The translations under genes were made by a program, and so were the position numbers. A stretch of 64,000 nt of DNA from an uncultured Pelosinus sp. (GTDB taxonomy: Bacteria; Bacillota; Negativicutes; Sporomusales; Acetonemataceae): contig UQPB01000014.1 in assembly GCA_900542835.1 (NCBI GenBank), positions 1-64,000 on the forward strand. The letters are read 5' to 3'. Position 1 is the first letter of the stretch, and every line of letters starts with the position of its first letter. Under the pieces are notes generated by a model. That model did not search any database. It was given only the letters and a program-made list of their open reading frames with translations, and was not told the DNA's origin. Shown piece by piece: positions 8,502-16,929 of this stretch.

Positions 8502-9362
8502 ATGAGCGCAATTCGAATCATGATTGTAGATGACTCGCCCTTTTCCCGCACGCTTCTCGCTGACGCGCTGCAGGAGCAGGGTTATGAGGTAGCCGGCGAG
8601 GCGGACGGCTTCGATTCCCTGCTGGAGGTCTATTCGCAATGCAAGCCGGATCTTGTCACCATGGATATTGCCATGCCCGGCAGTGACGGCTTCGAATGCA
8701 GCAAGGCGCTGCGCCTGCATGACCCCAAAGCCAGGATTATTATGGTCAGCTCGATGAAGGACGAGGAAACTGAGGCCGAAGCCCGGCGGGCCGGGGTTGT
8801 CGGCTATCTGCAAAAGCCGATTGACAGCGACACGCTTAACCGGGTTATCGGCAATGTAATGGCTCCGGACAGCCTGTTTCACTCGCTGCAGGAAACCGGC
8901 CTCGCTACCTTTAGGGAGGCGTTGTCTCAAAGCGTTACCCGGATGACAAAAACGGCGGTGACTTATGTTGACGACGCTCCCGGTGACGCCTATATTTCAC
9001 AGGGCATTACCGCCGTTATCGGAATCATCGGCCGCTATTCCGGCACCACCGTCATGGATATGCCGACTGAAACCGCGGCAAAGATGGCGGCGAAGATTTT
9101 ACGGCGCGAGCCCAAGGGGCACGATGAAGTAGTCGCTATGGCGGCTGAGTTTGCCAATGTCGCCGCCGGCATCGCCTGCTCGATGCTCAATAAAAAAGAA
9201 AAAGCGCTGGGGCTGCGGGTGGCGCCGCCCAGTGTGTTCCACGGCAAGCCGACAGAGATTGTCAGCCCTACTGTTAAACTGACCGGCTGCTATATCGATA
9301 CCGACTTTGGCCGCCTCTATATCAGCGTAGGTTTTAAGAAAGGATCGGTCTTATGGATGTAA
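8502..9362 (+). CDS. Response regulator with C-terminal CheX-type phosphatase domain
   Basis: This 286-aa protein has a receiver domain (residues about 3-120: acidic pair in IVDDSPFSR, phospho-acceptor Asp in VTMDIAMPGSDG, Lys in LQKPID) followed by a CheX/CheC-like domain (about 145-286). The second domain shows AAEFANVAAGIACSML, which carries the Glu..Asn pair that CheX/CheC use to dephosphorylate CheY-P. A fusion of this kind probably tunes chemotaxis signalling or its own phosphorylation. GGAGG precedes the ATG. Its last 10 nt overlap the next gene, a stand-alone CheX. No CheA or CheW is in the window. Confidence 0.9.
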   Translation: MSAIRIMIVDDSPFSRTLLADALQEQGYEVAGEADGFDSLLEVYSQCKPDLVTMDIAMPGSDGFECSKALRLHDPKARIIMVSSMKDEETEAEARRAGVVGYLQKPIDSDTLNRVIGNVMAPDSLFHSLQETGLATFREALSQSVTRMTKTAVTYVDDAPGDAYISQGITAVIGIIGRYSGTTVMDMPTETAAKMAAKILRREPKGHDEVVAMAAEFANVAAGIACSMLNKKEKALGLRVAPPSVFHGKPTEIVSPTVKLTGCYIDTDFGRLYISVGFKKGSVLWM

Positions 9363-9820
9363 ACCTGATTAATCCGGTTTTGCAGGCATTTGCCAATATT
9401 TTGCCGCAGATTGGTTTCCGGCAGGAGATCGAGAAAAAGGGGCTTTCCCTGGTCGACTCGGGACTGACCAACCCCGGCGTTCTGCTGACAATCAGCATTG
9501 TCGGCCCATTGAAGGGGACAGTACTGATCGGCATGACGCTGGATGCCGCCAGGCAATTCGCCTCGAAAATGATGATGGGCATGGAAGTGGCCGCGTTCGA
9601 CTCGCTGGCCCAAAGCGCCATTTCGGAGATGGGCAACATGGTTTGCGCCACTGCCTGCACGAACTTCGCGGACGCGGGCGTAGCCGGTCTCGATATTTCA
9701 CCGCCGACCATGATGATTGGCGAAGGCGGTTGTGTCATGCTGTCCGTCCCTAAAGTGGTTAGGGTTAAATTTGCCGCCGACGATATTGATGTCGATGTCT
9801 ATGTGGGACTGATTAAATAA
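9353..9820 (+). CDS. cheX: CheX-like chemotaxis phosphatase
   Basis: This 155-aa single-domain CheX-like protein has SAISEMGNMVCATACT, which contains the Glu-x2-Asn catalytic pair on the long helix, and the strand TVLIGMTLDAARQFASKMM. It should hydrolyse CheY-P in the cytoplasm. AAAGGA precedes the start, which overlaps the end of the REC-CheX gene by 10 nt, so the two are translationally coupled. Having a fused and a free CheX side by side suggests they act as a pair or heterodimer. The gene symbol is by family resemblance. Confidence 0.85.
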   Translation: MDVNLINPVLQAFANILPQIGFRQEIEKKGLSLVDSGLTNPGVLLTISIVGPLKGTVLIGMTLDAARQFASKMMMGMEVAAFDSLAQSAISEMGNMVCATACTNFADAGVAGLDISPPTMMIGEGGCVMLSVPKVVRVKFAADDIDVDVYVGLIK

Positions 9821-9861
9821 CGGTGCAAGCTTTACAGCCGTGGCTGTGGCATGCGCAATAC

Positions 9862-9922
9862 GAAAAACCTGCCGGATTCTACAAATAGCGGCAGGTTTTT
9901 CTGCATGCTTGCAGGAATGTTG
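9862..9922 (+). repeat. Dispersed hairpin element, copy 2
   Basis: AACCTGCC...GGCAGGTTTTT hairpin with TTCTACAAA in the loop, followed by gcttgcaggaatgttg. Compared with copy 1, both stem arms carry a compensating change (ATCC/GGAT becomes AACC/GGTT), so base pairing is kept. It lies 49 bp before the start of the EIIC-EAL gene and could end cheX transcription. Confidence 0.75.
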
Positions 9923-9970
9923 AAAGGAAAGAGTAAGTACGTCACGCATCCTTCTATGAGGAGACAGTGT

Positions 9971-12085
9971 ATGACTTGGCATAAACTACTGCGCTTTTCG
10001 GAAATCCTGTCCCGGCAGCGCCATCTGGCCGCGCTCCGCCGGGGCATGCTGATCAATATTCCGGTCACTGTAATCGGCTCGCTGGCAGTTATGCTCAATC
10101 ACCTGCCGTACGCTGCCTACCAGCAGCAGATGCGGCTCTGGTTCGGCTCCGACTGGCAGCTGGCGGGGCAATGTATCGTCAATGCCTCGTTAGCCGTGAT
10201 GTCGCTGCTACTGACGGTCACCGCCAGTTATTCACTGGCGCGGGAACACCGCCTCAGCCGGGAGGCGGCGACCCGGCCGCTGCTTGCGGCGCTGGTGTCG
10301 CTCTGCTGTCTGATGGTCTGGGCACAGCCCTTTGGCGTTGACGCCGCCGCCGGCCTGTCCTTTGCCTGGCTGGGACTTAACGGCATTCTGCTGGCGGCGG
10401 TCACCGCCCTGCTGGCGACCGAGCTGTTCCTGTTTTTTGCCGGCTCCGGGATCTGCGGCCGCCAGCTGCTGGCTGACGCCGCCGATCCGATCTTGCCGCA
10501 GTCGCTGGCAGCGATTCTGCCCGCGGCTCTGACGCTGCTGCTGTTTCTGCTGGTCCGGCTCGCGGCCGGCGCCACCGCTATCGCCGGCATTCACGAATGG
10601 GCCTATTCCCAGCTGCTGCAGGCTTTTACTGCTATCGATTCGCCCTTTGCCCAACTGCTGGCGTTCAGCTTTTTCGTGCATTTGTTTTGGCTGCTGGGGC
10701 TGCATGGCAACAATATCCTGCAGCCGCTGCTCGACCGCCTGGATGTAACCGCCGTGCACGCGGCGGCGGCTGACAGCGGCGTCGCCCTTACCAAGACCTT
10801 TCTCGATAACTTCGCCCTGATCGGCGGCGCCGGTTCCACGCTTTGCCTGATTCTGGCCCTGCTGCTCACCTCGCGGCGCCGCGATATGACCCGCCTGGCC
10901 AAGCTGTCGCTGCTTCCGGGCATTTTCCACATTAATGAAATTTTACTTTTCGGCCTGCCGGTTATTTTAAATCCGTTTTATCTGATCCCTTTTCTGCTGG
11001 CGCCGTTCGTCTTTGTGCTGACCGCCTATCTGGCTGTGGCCGGCGGTCTGGCGGCGCCGGTGACAACCGCTGTCAACTGGACAACCCCGCCCCTGCTTAA
11101 CGCTTATCTGGCCACCGGCTCCTGGAGCGGCGTCGCCCTGCAAAGTGTTAACCTGCTGTTGGGGACGCTTATCTACCTGCCGTTTGTACGCTGGAGTGAG
11201 CGGCAGCAGGAGGAGGCCGCCCAACGCACCTATAGCGCGCTGCTGCGGGAGGCGGAATGCTCTCATTGCCAGCCGGCGACCCGCTTTCTCTCCCGCCAGG
11301 ACGCGATTGGCAATCTCGCCCGCGTTTTGTGCGACGATCTGCGGCAGGCGCTGGATCGCGGGGAATTGCTGCTGGAATATCAGCCCCAGGTCAATGATCA
11401 GGGACGGGTCATCGGAGTGGAAGCCCTGCTGCGCTGGCCCCATAACCATTACGGCCGGATCCCGCCAACGCTGACAATCGCGCTGGCGGAAGAGGCCGGT
11501 TTGATTCCCGCCGTCGGTCTGTGGGTTCTCCGTGAGGCCTGCCGTCAGCGGAAAAGCTGGCAGGACGACGGTATTAGCGGCCTGCGCATGGCGGTCAACG
11601 TATCGGCGCTGCAGCTGGCCCAGGGAACCTTGCCGGCTGCCGTCACGGAAGCGCTGCACAGCTATCCGTTTGATCCCCGCGAGTTGGAGCTGGAGCTTAC
11701 GGAAACCCTGATGCTGAACAATGACGGCCCTACCCGGCAGACGCTGCAGCAGCTGCGTCAGTTGGGCGTGCGCGTTGCCATTGATGATTTCGGCATGGGG
11801 CATACGTCGCTGCGCTATTTGAAGGAGTTTCAGGTCCAGACTCTGAAAATTGACGCGTTGCTCAGCCGCGATGTCCTTCACGATAAAAACTGCCAGGAAA
11901 TTATTCACTCCATTGCCTCGCTGTGCGCTTCACTGGGGATCGAAACCCTTGTCGAACACGTGGAAACCGAAGCCCAGCGGCAAAAACTGGTCCAGCTTGG
12001 CTGCCGCCAGTACCAGGGCTACCTGTACAGTCCGGCGCTGCCGCCGGCGGAGGCGGCTGACTATATCCGTCAGCGCAACCGCTAA
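9971..12085 (+). CDS. PTS EIIC-like membrane domain fused to EAL c-di-GMP phosphodiesterase
   Basis: This protein is about 704 aa. The N-terminal ~430 residues resemble a cellobiose/lactose-type PTS EIIC permease: multiple membrane segments, LLGLHGNNILQPLL, FHINEILLFGLPVILNP and a late AVNWTTPPLLNAYL. No EIIA or EIIB domain is attached. The C-terminal ~250 residues form an EAL domain with VEALLRWPH, ELELTETLM, IDDFGMGHTSL, KIDALLS and QGYLYSP, so the metal and substrate residues appear intact. It likely hydrolyses c-di-GMP in response to a sugar or PTS signal. I chose the ATG at 9971 because GAGGAG lies at the right distance. Confidence 0.88.
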   Translation: MTWHKLLRFSEILSRQRHLAALRRGMLINIPVTVIGSLAVMLNHLPYAAYQQQMRLWFGSDWQLAGQCIVNASLAVMSLLLTVTASYSLAREHRLSREAATRPLLAALVSLCCLMVWAQPFGVDAAAGLSFAWLGLNGILLAAVTALLATELFLFFAGSGICGRQLLADAADPILPQSLAAILPAALTLLLFLLVRLAAGATAIAGIHEWAYSQLLQAFTAIDSPFAQLLAFSFFVHLFWLLGLHGNNILQPLLDRLDVTAVHAAAADSGVALTKTFLDNFALIGGAGSTLCLILALLLTSRRRDMTRLAKLSLLPGIFHINEILLFGLPVILNPFYLIPFLLAPFVFVLTAYLAVAGGLAAPVTTAVNWTTPPLLNAYLATGSWSGVALQSVNLLLGTLIYLPFVRWSERQQEEAAQRTYSALLREAECSHCQPATRFLSRQDAIGNLARVLCDDLRQALDRGELLLEYQPQVNDQGRVIGVEALLRWPHNHYGRIPPTLTIALAEEAGLIPAVGLWVLREACRQRKSWQDDGISGLRMAVNVSALQLAQGTLPAAVTEALHSYPFDPRELELELTETLMLNNDGPTRQTLQQLRQLGVRVAIDDFGMGHTSLRYLKEFQVQTLKIDALLSRDVLHDKNCQEIIHSIASLCASLGIETLVEHVETEAQRQKLVQLGCRQYQGYLYSPALPPAEAADYIRQRNR

Positions 12086-12136
12086 ACCTTGGCCGCTGCC
12101 AGAAGGCAGTGCCGCCTGAACCAAACGGAGGAAACT

Positions 12137-12892
12137 ATGCTTGTGAAATGGTTGTCCGGGTTAATAGACGCTGCTTTGCCGCCGCCGCGGCCCGGGGCCG
12201 CGGCGGTTGAAATGAACCGGGTGAAAAAGACCTATCTGACCGGTGCCGGCGAATTTGAGGCTTTAAAAGGCGTTAATCTGACGGTGGCGGCCGGTGAGTT
12301 TGTCGCCGTTGTCGGCAAATCCGGCAGCGGCAAATCGACGCTGATCAATATGATCACCGGCATTGACCGCCCCAGCGGCGGCGAGGTCTGGGTGGCCGGC
12401 ATGCCGGTGCATACCCTGACGGAAAACCAGATCGCCGTCTGGCGCGGCCGGACGGTAGGGGTGGTGTTTCAGTTTTTTCAGCTGCTGCCGACTTTAACCG
12501 TACTGGAGAATGTCATGCTGCCAATGGACTTTTGTGATATGTACGCCCGCTCCGAACGGCCGGACAGAGCGCTGAAGCTGCTGGAGCTGGTCGGAGTAAG
12601 CGAGCAGGCGCACAAGCTGCCGGCCAATTTGTCCGGCGGCCAGCAGCAGCGGGTGGCGATTGCCCGCTCCCTGGCCAATGATCCGCCGCTGCTGGTAGCC
12701 GATGAGCCGACCGGCAACCTCGACAGCCGCACCGCCGCTGCCGTGATTGATTTCTTTAAACAACTGGCGGCCGGCGGCAAAACCATTCTGATGGTCACCC
12801 ATGACAATGATCTGGCCGGCCGCAGCGGCCGCATTGTGACCGTTTATGACGGCCAGATCCTGGCGGCCGGGGCTGGTGACGGCGGTGTTTAG
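12137..12892 (+). CDS. ABC transporter ATP-binding protein (MacB/LolD type)
   Basis: This 251-aa ATPase has Walker A GKSGSGKST, Q-loop VFQFFQLLPTLT, signature LSGGQQQRVAIARSL, Walker B LLVADEPTGNLD and a switch His in MVTHDND. The LolD/MacB-type signature and the neighbouring FtsX permease point to a mechanotransmission exporter, not a classical importer. The ATG at 12137 follows GGAGG. The permease start overlaps its end, and a membrane-fusion gene follows, giving an ATPase-permease-adaptor operon. Confidence 0.92.
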   Translation: MLVKWLSGLIDAALPPPRPGAAAVEMNRVKKTYLTGAGEFEALKGVNLTVAAGEFVAVVGKSGSGKSTLINMITGIDRPSGGEVWVAGMPVHTLTENQIAVWRGRTVGVVFQFFQLLPTLTVLENVMLPMDFCDMYARSERPDRALKLLELVGVSEQAHKLPANLSGGQQQRVAIARSLANDPPLLVADEPTGNLDSRTAAAVIDFFKQLAAGGKTILMVTHDNDLAGRSGRIVTVYDGQILAAGAGDGGV

Positions 12893-15317
12893 CTACCGGT
12901 TGATCCGGCCGCGCTGGCGCAAGGTGCTGGCCGACCTGTGGGGTAATAAGCTGCGGACGCTGCTGGTGGTTTTATCCATAACGGTTGGCGTGTTCGCCGT
13001 CGGCATGGTTTACAGCTCTTATTTGCTGTTTGAGCGCGATCTGGACGCCAGCTGGCGGTCGGCGGCCCCCGCCAGCGCCAGTCTCTACGCCGATCCCTTT
13101 GACGAGGAACTGGTTGACAGCGTTCGCAGCCTGCGGGGCGTGAAGGAGGCCGAAGGCCGCCGCAACGTCGACCTGCGGGTACGGACTGCCGGCGGTTCGT
13201 GGGGCCAGATGTTTCTCACCGCCATTCCCGACTATAGTAAGCAGAAGGTCAATATTATCAAAAGCCAAACGGGAGCCTGGCCGCCCGGCGACGGCGATGT
13301 CCTGCTGGAGCGCTCGTCGCTGGCCGAACTGGGCGCGGCCGTTGGCAGCCGCATTCAGGTGGAAACCGCCGCCGGCCGCAAGCGGACGCTTAAGGTTACC
13401 GGTGTCGTATACGATCCCAGTCAGATCCCCAGTATGTTCAGCGGCCGTTCCAACGGCTATATCAATATGGATACCCTGGAGAAGCTGGACGAGGAACGCC
13501 GGCTCGATCAGGTGAACTTTGTCGTGGAGCCCTGGGTGCTGCAGGGGGAGGAGACGGCGCCGATTGAGGCGATCGGCCGCCGGGCCTGGAGCAAGCTGGA
13601 GCAGGGCGACACGACCGTGTTCTGGCTGCAGGTCAACAAACCGGGCGAGCATCAGCTGCAGAGCATCATTAACGCCTTGCTGTTGCTGTTGACGGTATTG
13701 GGCGTGCTGTCGCTCTTATTGGGAACACTCTTGCTGGTGAATACGGTATCGGCCATTCTCACCCAGCAGGTTCGCCAGGTCGGCATTATGAAGGCTATTG
13801 GCGCCAGGCGCGATCAGATCCTGCGGATGTATCTGGCGATGGTTGGCGTCTACGGCCTGCTGGCGCTGCTGGTGGCCGCGCCGCTGGGAGCGCTGGCGGC
13901 CAGTGCCGTGACCGGCTTTATGGCCCAGGTATTTAACTTTGACTCCGGCGGTTTGGAACTGCCGCCGCGCGTGCTGCTGCTGGAAGCCGCCGCCGCGCTG
14001 GGCGTGCCGGTTCTGGCCGCCGTTTGGCCGGTGTGGCGGGGGACAGGCATCACGGTGCGGGAAGCGGTCAGCGATTATGGCATTGGCGGTGTCGACAGCA
14101 AAGGCCGTCTGGACCGCTGGGTGGACAGACTGCTGGAAAAAGCTAACCGCCTGTCCCGTCCGGTTCTGCTGTCGCTGCGAAATACCTTTCGCCGTAAATG
14201 GCGGCTGGCTCTTACCCTGTTGACGCTGACCGTGGCCGGGACTGTATTCATGGCTGTATTCAGTGTCCGCTCGTCCCTCTATTCAACCCTTGACGACGCG
14301 CTTGATTACTTCCGCTATGACATTTCGGTGGGCTTTAGCGAAAACTACCGGGCCGCCCGGATCGAGCATGAGGTGCTCAGTGTGCCCGGGGTAAAAGCGG
14401 CCGAATCCTGGGGCCTCACATCCGGACGGATCCTGCGGAGCGAGCGCAAGGAGGCGGAGGACGACGCCAGCCAAAACGTGTTTATTCTGGCGCCGCCGGT
14501 GGGAACAAAAATGATTCAGCCTAAAATTATCGCCGGCCGCTGGCTGCTGCCGGAGGATGAGAGCGCTTTGGTTGTAAATACGGAAACGTTAAAGGACAGT
14601 CCCCAGCTCACGGTCGGCAGCCCGGCGATCATTAAGGTCGGCACCCGCAGACTCAAATTCACGGTCGTCGGCATTGCCAAGAGTACGCTGACCGGGCCGA
14701 TGGTCTATGCGCCCTATCCCTGGTTCAGCGGCGCCATTCAGGAGGCCGGCGGCGCCAGGTCGGTCCAGATCGCGGCCCGGTCGGCCGATCCCGGCGAACA
14801 AACCGAGCTGGGGCGGAAGCTGGAAGAACATTTGAAGAAAAACAATCTGCGGGTGCAGAATGTCGATATTACCTGGGAACAAAAGCAGCGGATCCGCTCT
14901 CAGTTTGATATCCTGACCGTGTTCTTGCTGATGATGGCCTTTCTGCTGGCGATCGTCGGCGCATTAGGCCTGATGGGAACCATGGGCATCAATGTGCTGG
15001 AGCGGACGCGGGAAATCGGCATTATGCGGGCGATTGGCGCGTCCAGCGGCGCTATTGGCCGGATTTTTATCGTGGAAGCGTTGTGCATTGGCGTCCTCAG
15101 CTGGCTGTTAGGCGTGCTGCTGGCCCTGCCGGTGGCCGCTTTACTCAGCTGGCAGGTTGGCGTCATGTTCTTGCAAACTCCGCTGACATTCTCATTTAGT
15201 TTTTTGGGGGTTGGCATCTGGCTGCTGCTTTCGGCGCTGCTGTCGGTGGCCGCCAGCCTGATTCCGGCCCGCAACGCGGCCAGGCTTAGTGTACGGGAGG
15301 TATTGGGATATGAATAA
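12876..15317 (+). CDS. FtsX-family ABC transporter permease, two-repeat type
   Basis: This permease is about 813 aa with two FtsX/MacB-like halves. Each half has one N-terminal helix (RTLLVVLSITVGVFAVGMV; LALTLLTLTVAGTVFMAVF), a large extracytoplasmic domain and three C-terminal helices with the IGIMKAIGAR or IGIMRAIGAS cytoplasmic motif. With the upstream ATPase it probably extrudes or extracts lipids, peptides or drugs. The start is uncertain: the GTG at 12876 overlaps the ATPase by 17 nt, while an ATG at 12846 overlaps by 47 nt and has no ribosome site. The stop overlaps the start of the membrane-fusion gene. Confidence 0.9.
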   Translation: MTAVFSYRLIRPRWRKVLADLWGNKLRTLLVVLSITVGVFAVGMVYSSYLLFERDLDASWRSAAPASASLYADPFDEELVDSVRSLRGVKEAEGRRNVDLRVRTAGGSWGQMFLTAIPDYSKQKVNIIKSQTGAWPPGDGDVLLERSSLAELGAAVGSRIQVETAAGRKRTLKVTGVVYDPSQIPSMFSGRSNGYINMDTLEKLDEERRLDQVNFVVEPWVLQGEETAPIEAIGRRAWSKLEQGDTTVFWLQVNKPGEHQLQSIINALLLLLTVLGVLSLLLGTLLLVNTVSAILTQQVRQVGIMKAIGARRDQILRMYLAMVGVYGLLALLVAAPLGALAASAVTGFMAQVFNFDSGGLELPPRVLLLEAAAALGVPVLAAVWPVWRGTGITVREAVSDYGIGGVDSKGRLDRWVDRLLEKANRLSRPVLLSLRNTFRRKWRLALTLLTLTVAGTVFMAVFSVRSSLYSTLDDALDYFRYDISVGFSENYRAARIEHEVLSVPGVKAAESWGLTSGRILRSERKEAEDDASQNVFILAPPVGTKMIQPKIIAGRWLLPEDESALVVNTETLKDSPQLTVGSPAIIKVGTRRLKFTVVGIAKSTLTGPMVYAPYPWFSGAIQEAGGARSVQIAARSADPGEQTELGRKLEEHLKKNNLRVQNVDITWEQKQRIRSQFDILTVFLLMMAFLLAIVGALGLMGTMGINVLERTREIGIMRAIGASSGAIGRIFIVEALCIGVLSWLLGVLLALPVAALLSWQVGVMFLQTPLTFSFSFLGVGIWLLLSALLSVAASLIPARNAARLSVREVLGYE

Positions 15318-16241
15318 GGAAAATGCGGCGGCGACGGGAAAGCTGCGCGCCAGCCTGAACTGGCTTAAGCGTCATTGGGTGTTGAGCTTGCTGCTCGCCG
15401 GCGCTCTGGCTGGCGGCTTGCGGCCGGCGGTCAGGGCGACCGGACGGAGCTGCCGCCGGTAAAAGCCGATCAGCGGGTGTTGGCGGAAGGCATTGTCTTT
15501 CCTGTCCGCTACGCGCAAATGGTGATGCCGGTGGAGGGCACCATCGGCGAGGTACTGGTGCGGGAGGGGGATATGGTGGCCGCCGGCCAGCCGGTCATCC
15601 GGCTGGTGCGGCAGGACTATCAGGCGCGGGTCGGCAGTACCCGCGCCGATAGCAGCCGCGCCGCCGCCGCCGTCGAACAGGCCCGGGTCAACCTGGCCGA
15701 CACCGAGCGGGAACTGGCGCGGCAGCAGCGTCTGGCCGCCGCCGGGGCGACAGCGCGGCAGCAGCTCGACCAGGCGGACACCGCGGTGGAGCGCAACCGG
15801 GCCGCTTTGGCCCAGGCCCGGGCCGAACTGGAAACGCAGCAGGCCAGGCTGGTTGAGGCGGAAAGCCTGCTGGACAAAACCGAAATTAAAGCCGCTATCA
15901 GCGGCAAAGTGGCGTTTCTCGATATCCGGGTCGGCGAGCATGCCGCCGTTGGCAGCGTGCTGGTGCGGATCGCCGACGAAACCGCCTGGGAAATCCGCAG
16001 CGACGATTTGACTGAGCTGACTGTTGCCAGAGTAAAACCCGGCGACCAGGCGGCGCTGACCTTTGACGGTATTCCTGACCTGGAAATCCCCGGCAGGGTC
16101 AAAAGCATCCGGCCCTACGGTGAAAAGAAGCGCGGCGATATTACCTATACCGTTACGATCGATCCGGAGCGCTGGGACGACCGCATACGCTGGAATATGA
16201 CGGCGCAGCTGGCGATTACACCCTCTGCCGCTGCCGAATGA
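15310..16241 (+). pseudogene. Membrane-fusion (HlyD/MacA-like) protein, frameshifted near N-terminus
   Basis: The natural start is the ATG at 15310, overlapping the permease stop. It encodes MNKENAAATGK... and a membrane anchor WVLSLLLAGALAGG, then runs to a TAA after about 50 codons. The next frame continues LAAGGQGDRTELPPVKADQRV and the full adaptor. The adaptor shows a biotinyl-lipoyl half (VMPVEGTIGEVLVREGDMVAAGQ), an Ala/Gln/Arg-rich coiled-coil hairpin, the second lipoyl half (AAISGKVAFLDIRVGEHAAVG) and a beta barrel. Adding one G at ggcttgcggcc (about 15415-15425) would restore one frame of about 310 aa. It is either a real loss of function or a base-calling gap in a GC-rich tract. Confidence 0.8.
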
Positions 16242-16289
16242 TACGGCGGACAGCCGCGGCCCATAGTGAATCGGCGAAGCGGCTGGCAG

Positions 16290-16694
16290 CTATTTAAACC
16301 GCAGGTACAGTAAGTAGAACGCTGCCAGCCAGAGCATAACGATGACATAGGCGGCAAGCCAGATTTTTGGCTTTGCGGCCGGCGGGTTGGTTCTCGCCGC
16401 TTCGCGGCATGATTCAAGTATGAGTGGCGGTATTGTCTTAATTACTATTGCGATGGCTAATGGCAGAATAATAACATCATCCACATAACCGAGGATTGGC
16501 ACGAAATCCGGGATTAAGTCTATCGGGCTTAGCGCGTAGCCGACAATGATGGCGGCAAGGATTTTTATGTACAGCGGCGTTGCCGGATGTTTGATTACAA
16601 AGTACATCGCGATTACTTCGTTCTTAAGCTTTCGCGCCCATTGTTCGAGCCGGCGGTTTAGGGGCAGCGATTGCCTGGCTTTTTCTTGCCTCAC
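16290..16694 (-). CDS. YkvA/DUF1232 family membrane protein
   Basis: This 134-aa small membrane protein has the DUF1232 core YALSPIDLIPDFVPILGYVDDVIILPLA (about residues 53-80). It is followed by a C-terminal hydrophobic helix (IWLAAYVIVMLWLAAFYLLYL). The function of the family is unknown. A GTG start follows a CGGAGG site. It stands alone between the adaptor gene and the chemoreceptor. Confidence 0.85.
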   Translation of the reverse strand: MRQEKARQSLPLNRRLEQWARKLKNEVIAMYFVIKHPATPLYIKILAAIIVGYALSPIDLIPDFVPILGYVDDVIILPLAIAIVIKTIPPLILESCREAARTNPPAAKPKIWLAAYVIVMLWLAAFYLLYLRFK

Positions 16695-16878
16695 AGTTTA
16701 AAGCCTCCGTAATGCCTGATAGCGTAATTGTTACATCAGTGAGTCTGCTTAATACCCCGGCGTAACCTGACGGATCTTTTCCGTCTGGCGCGTCAACAAG
16801 CCCTTAAAACCGCTTTCAACCTTTTTGCTTTGCCAGCCTTGAAACAGGGGATGCCGTTCCCCGTGGTACGCAGAGACC

Positions 16879-16923
16879 AAACGCCGCCTCTGGCGCAGCG
16901 TAAGCTGGCTATTGGCGGCGTTT
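16879..16923 (-). terminator. Possible terminator hairpin after the chemoreceptor gene
   Basis: AAACGCCGCC pairs with GGCGGCGTTT around a 25-nt loop, just beyond the 3' end of the minus-strand chemoreceptor gene. No T-run follows, so it may be a weak or Rho-assisted terminator. Confidence 0.4.
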
Positions 16924-16929
16924 GCGTGT

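Noticed and set aside
10228..10932. Long minus-strand frames within the EIIC-EAL gene
   Set aside because: They are shadows of a GC-rich gene on the plus strand and their products are Gln/Arg/Ala-rich without domains.
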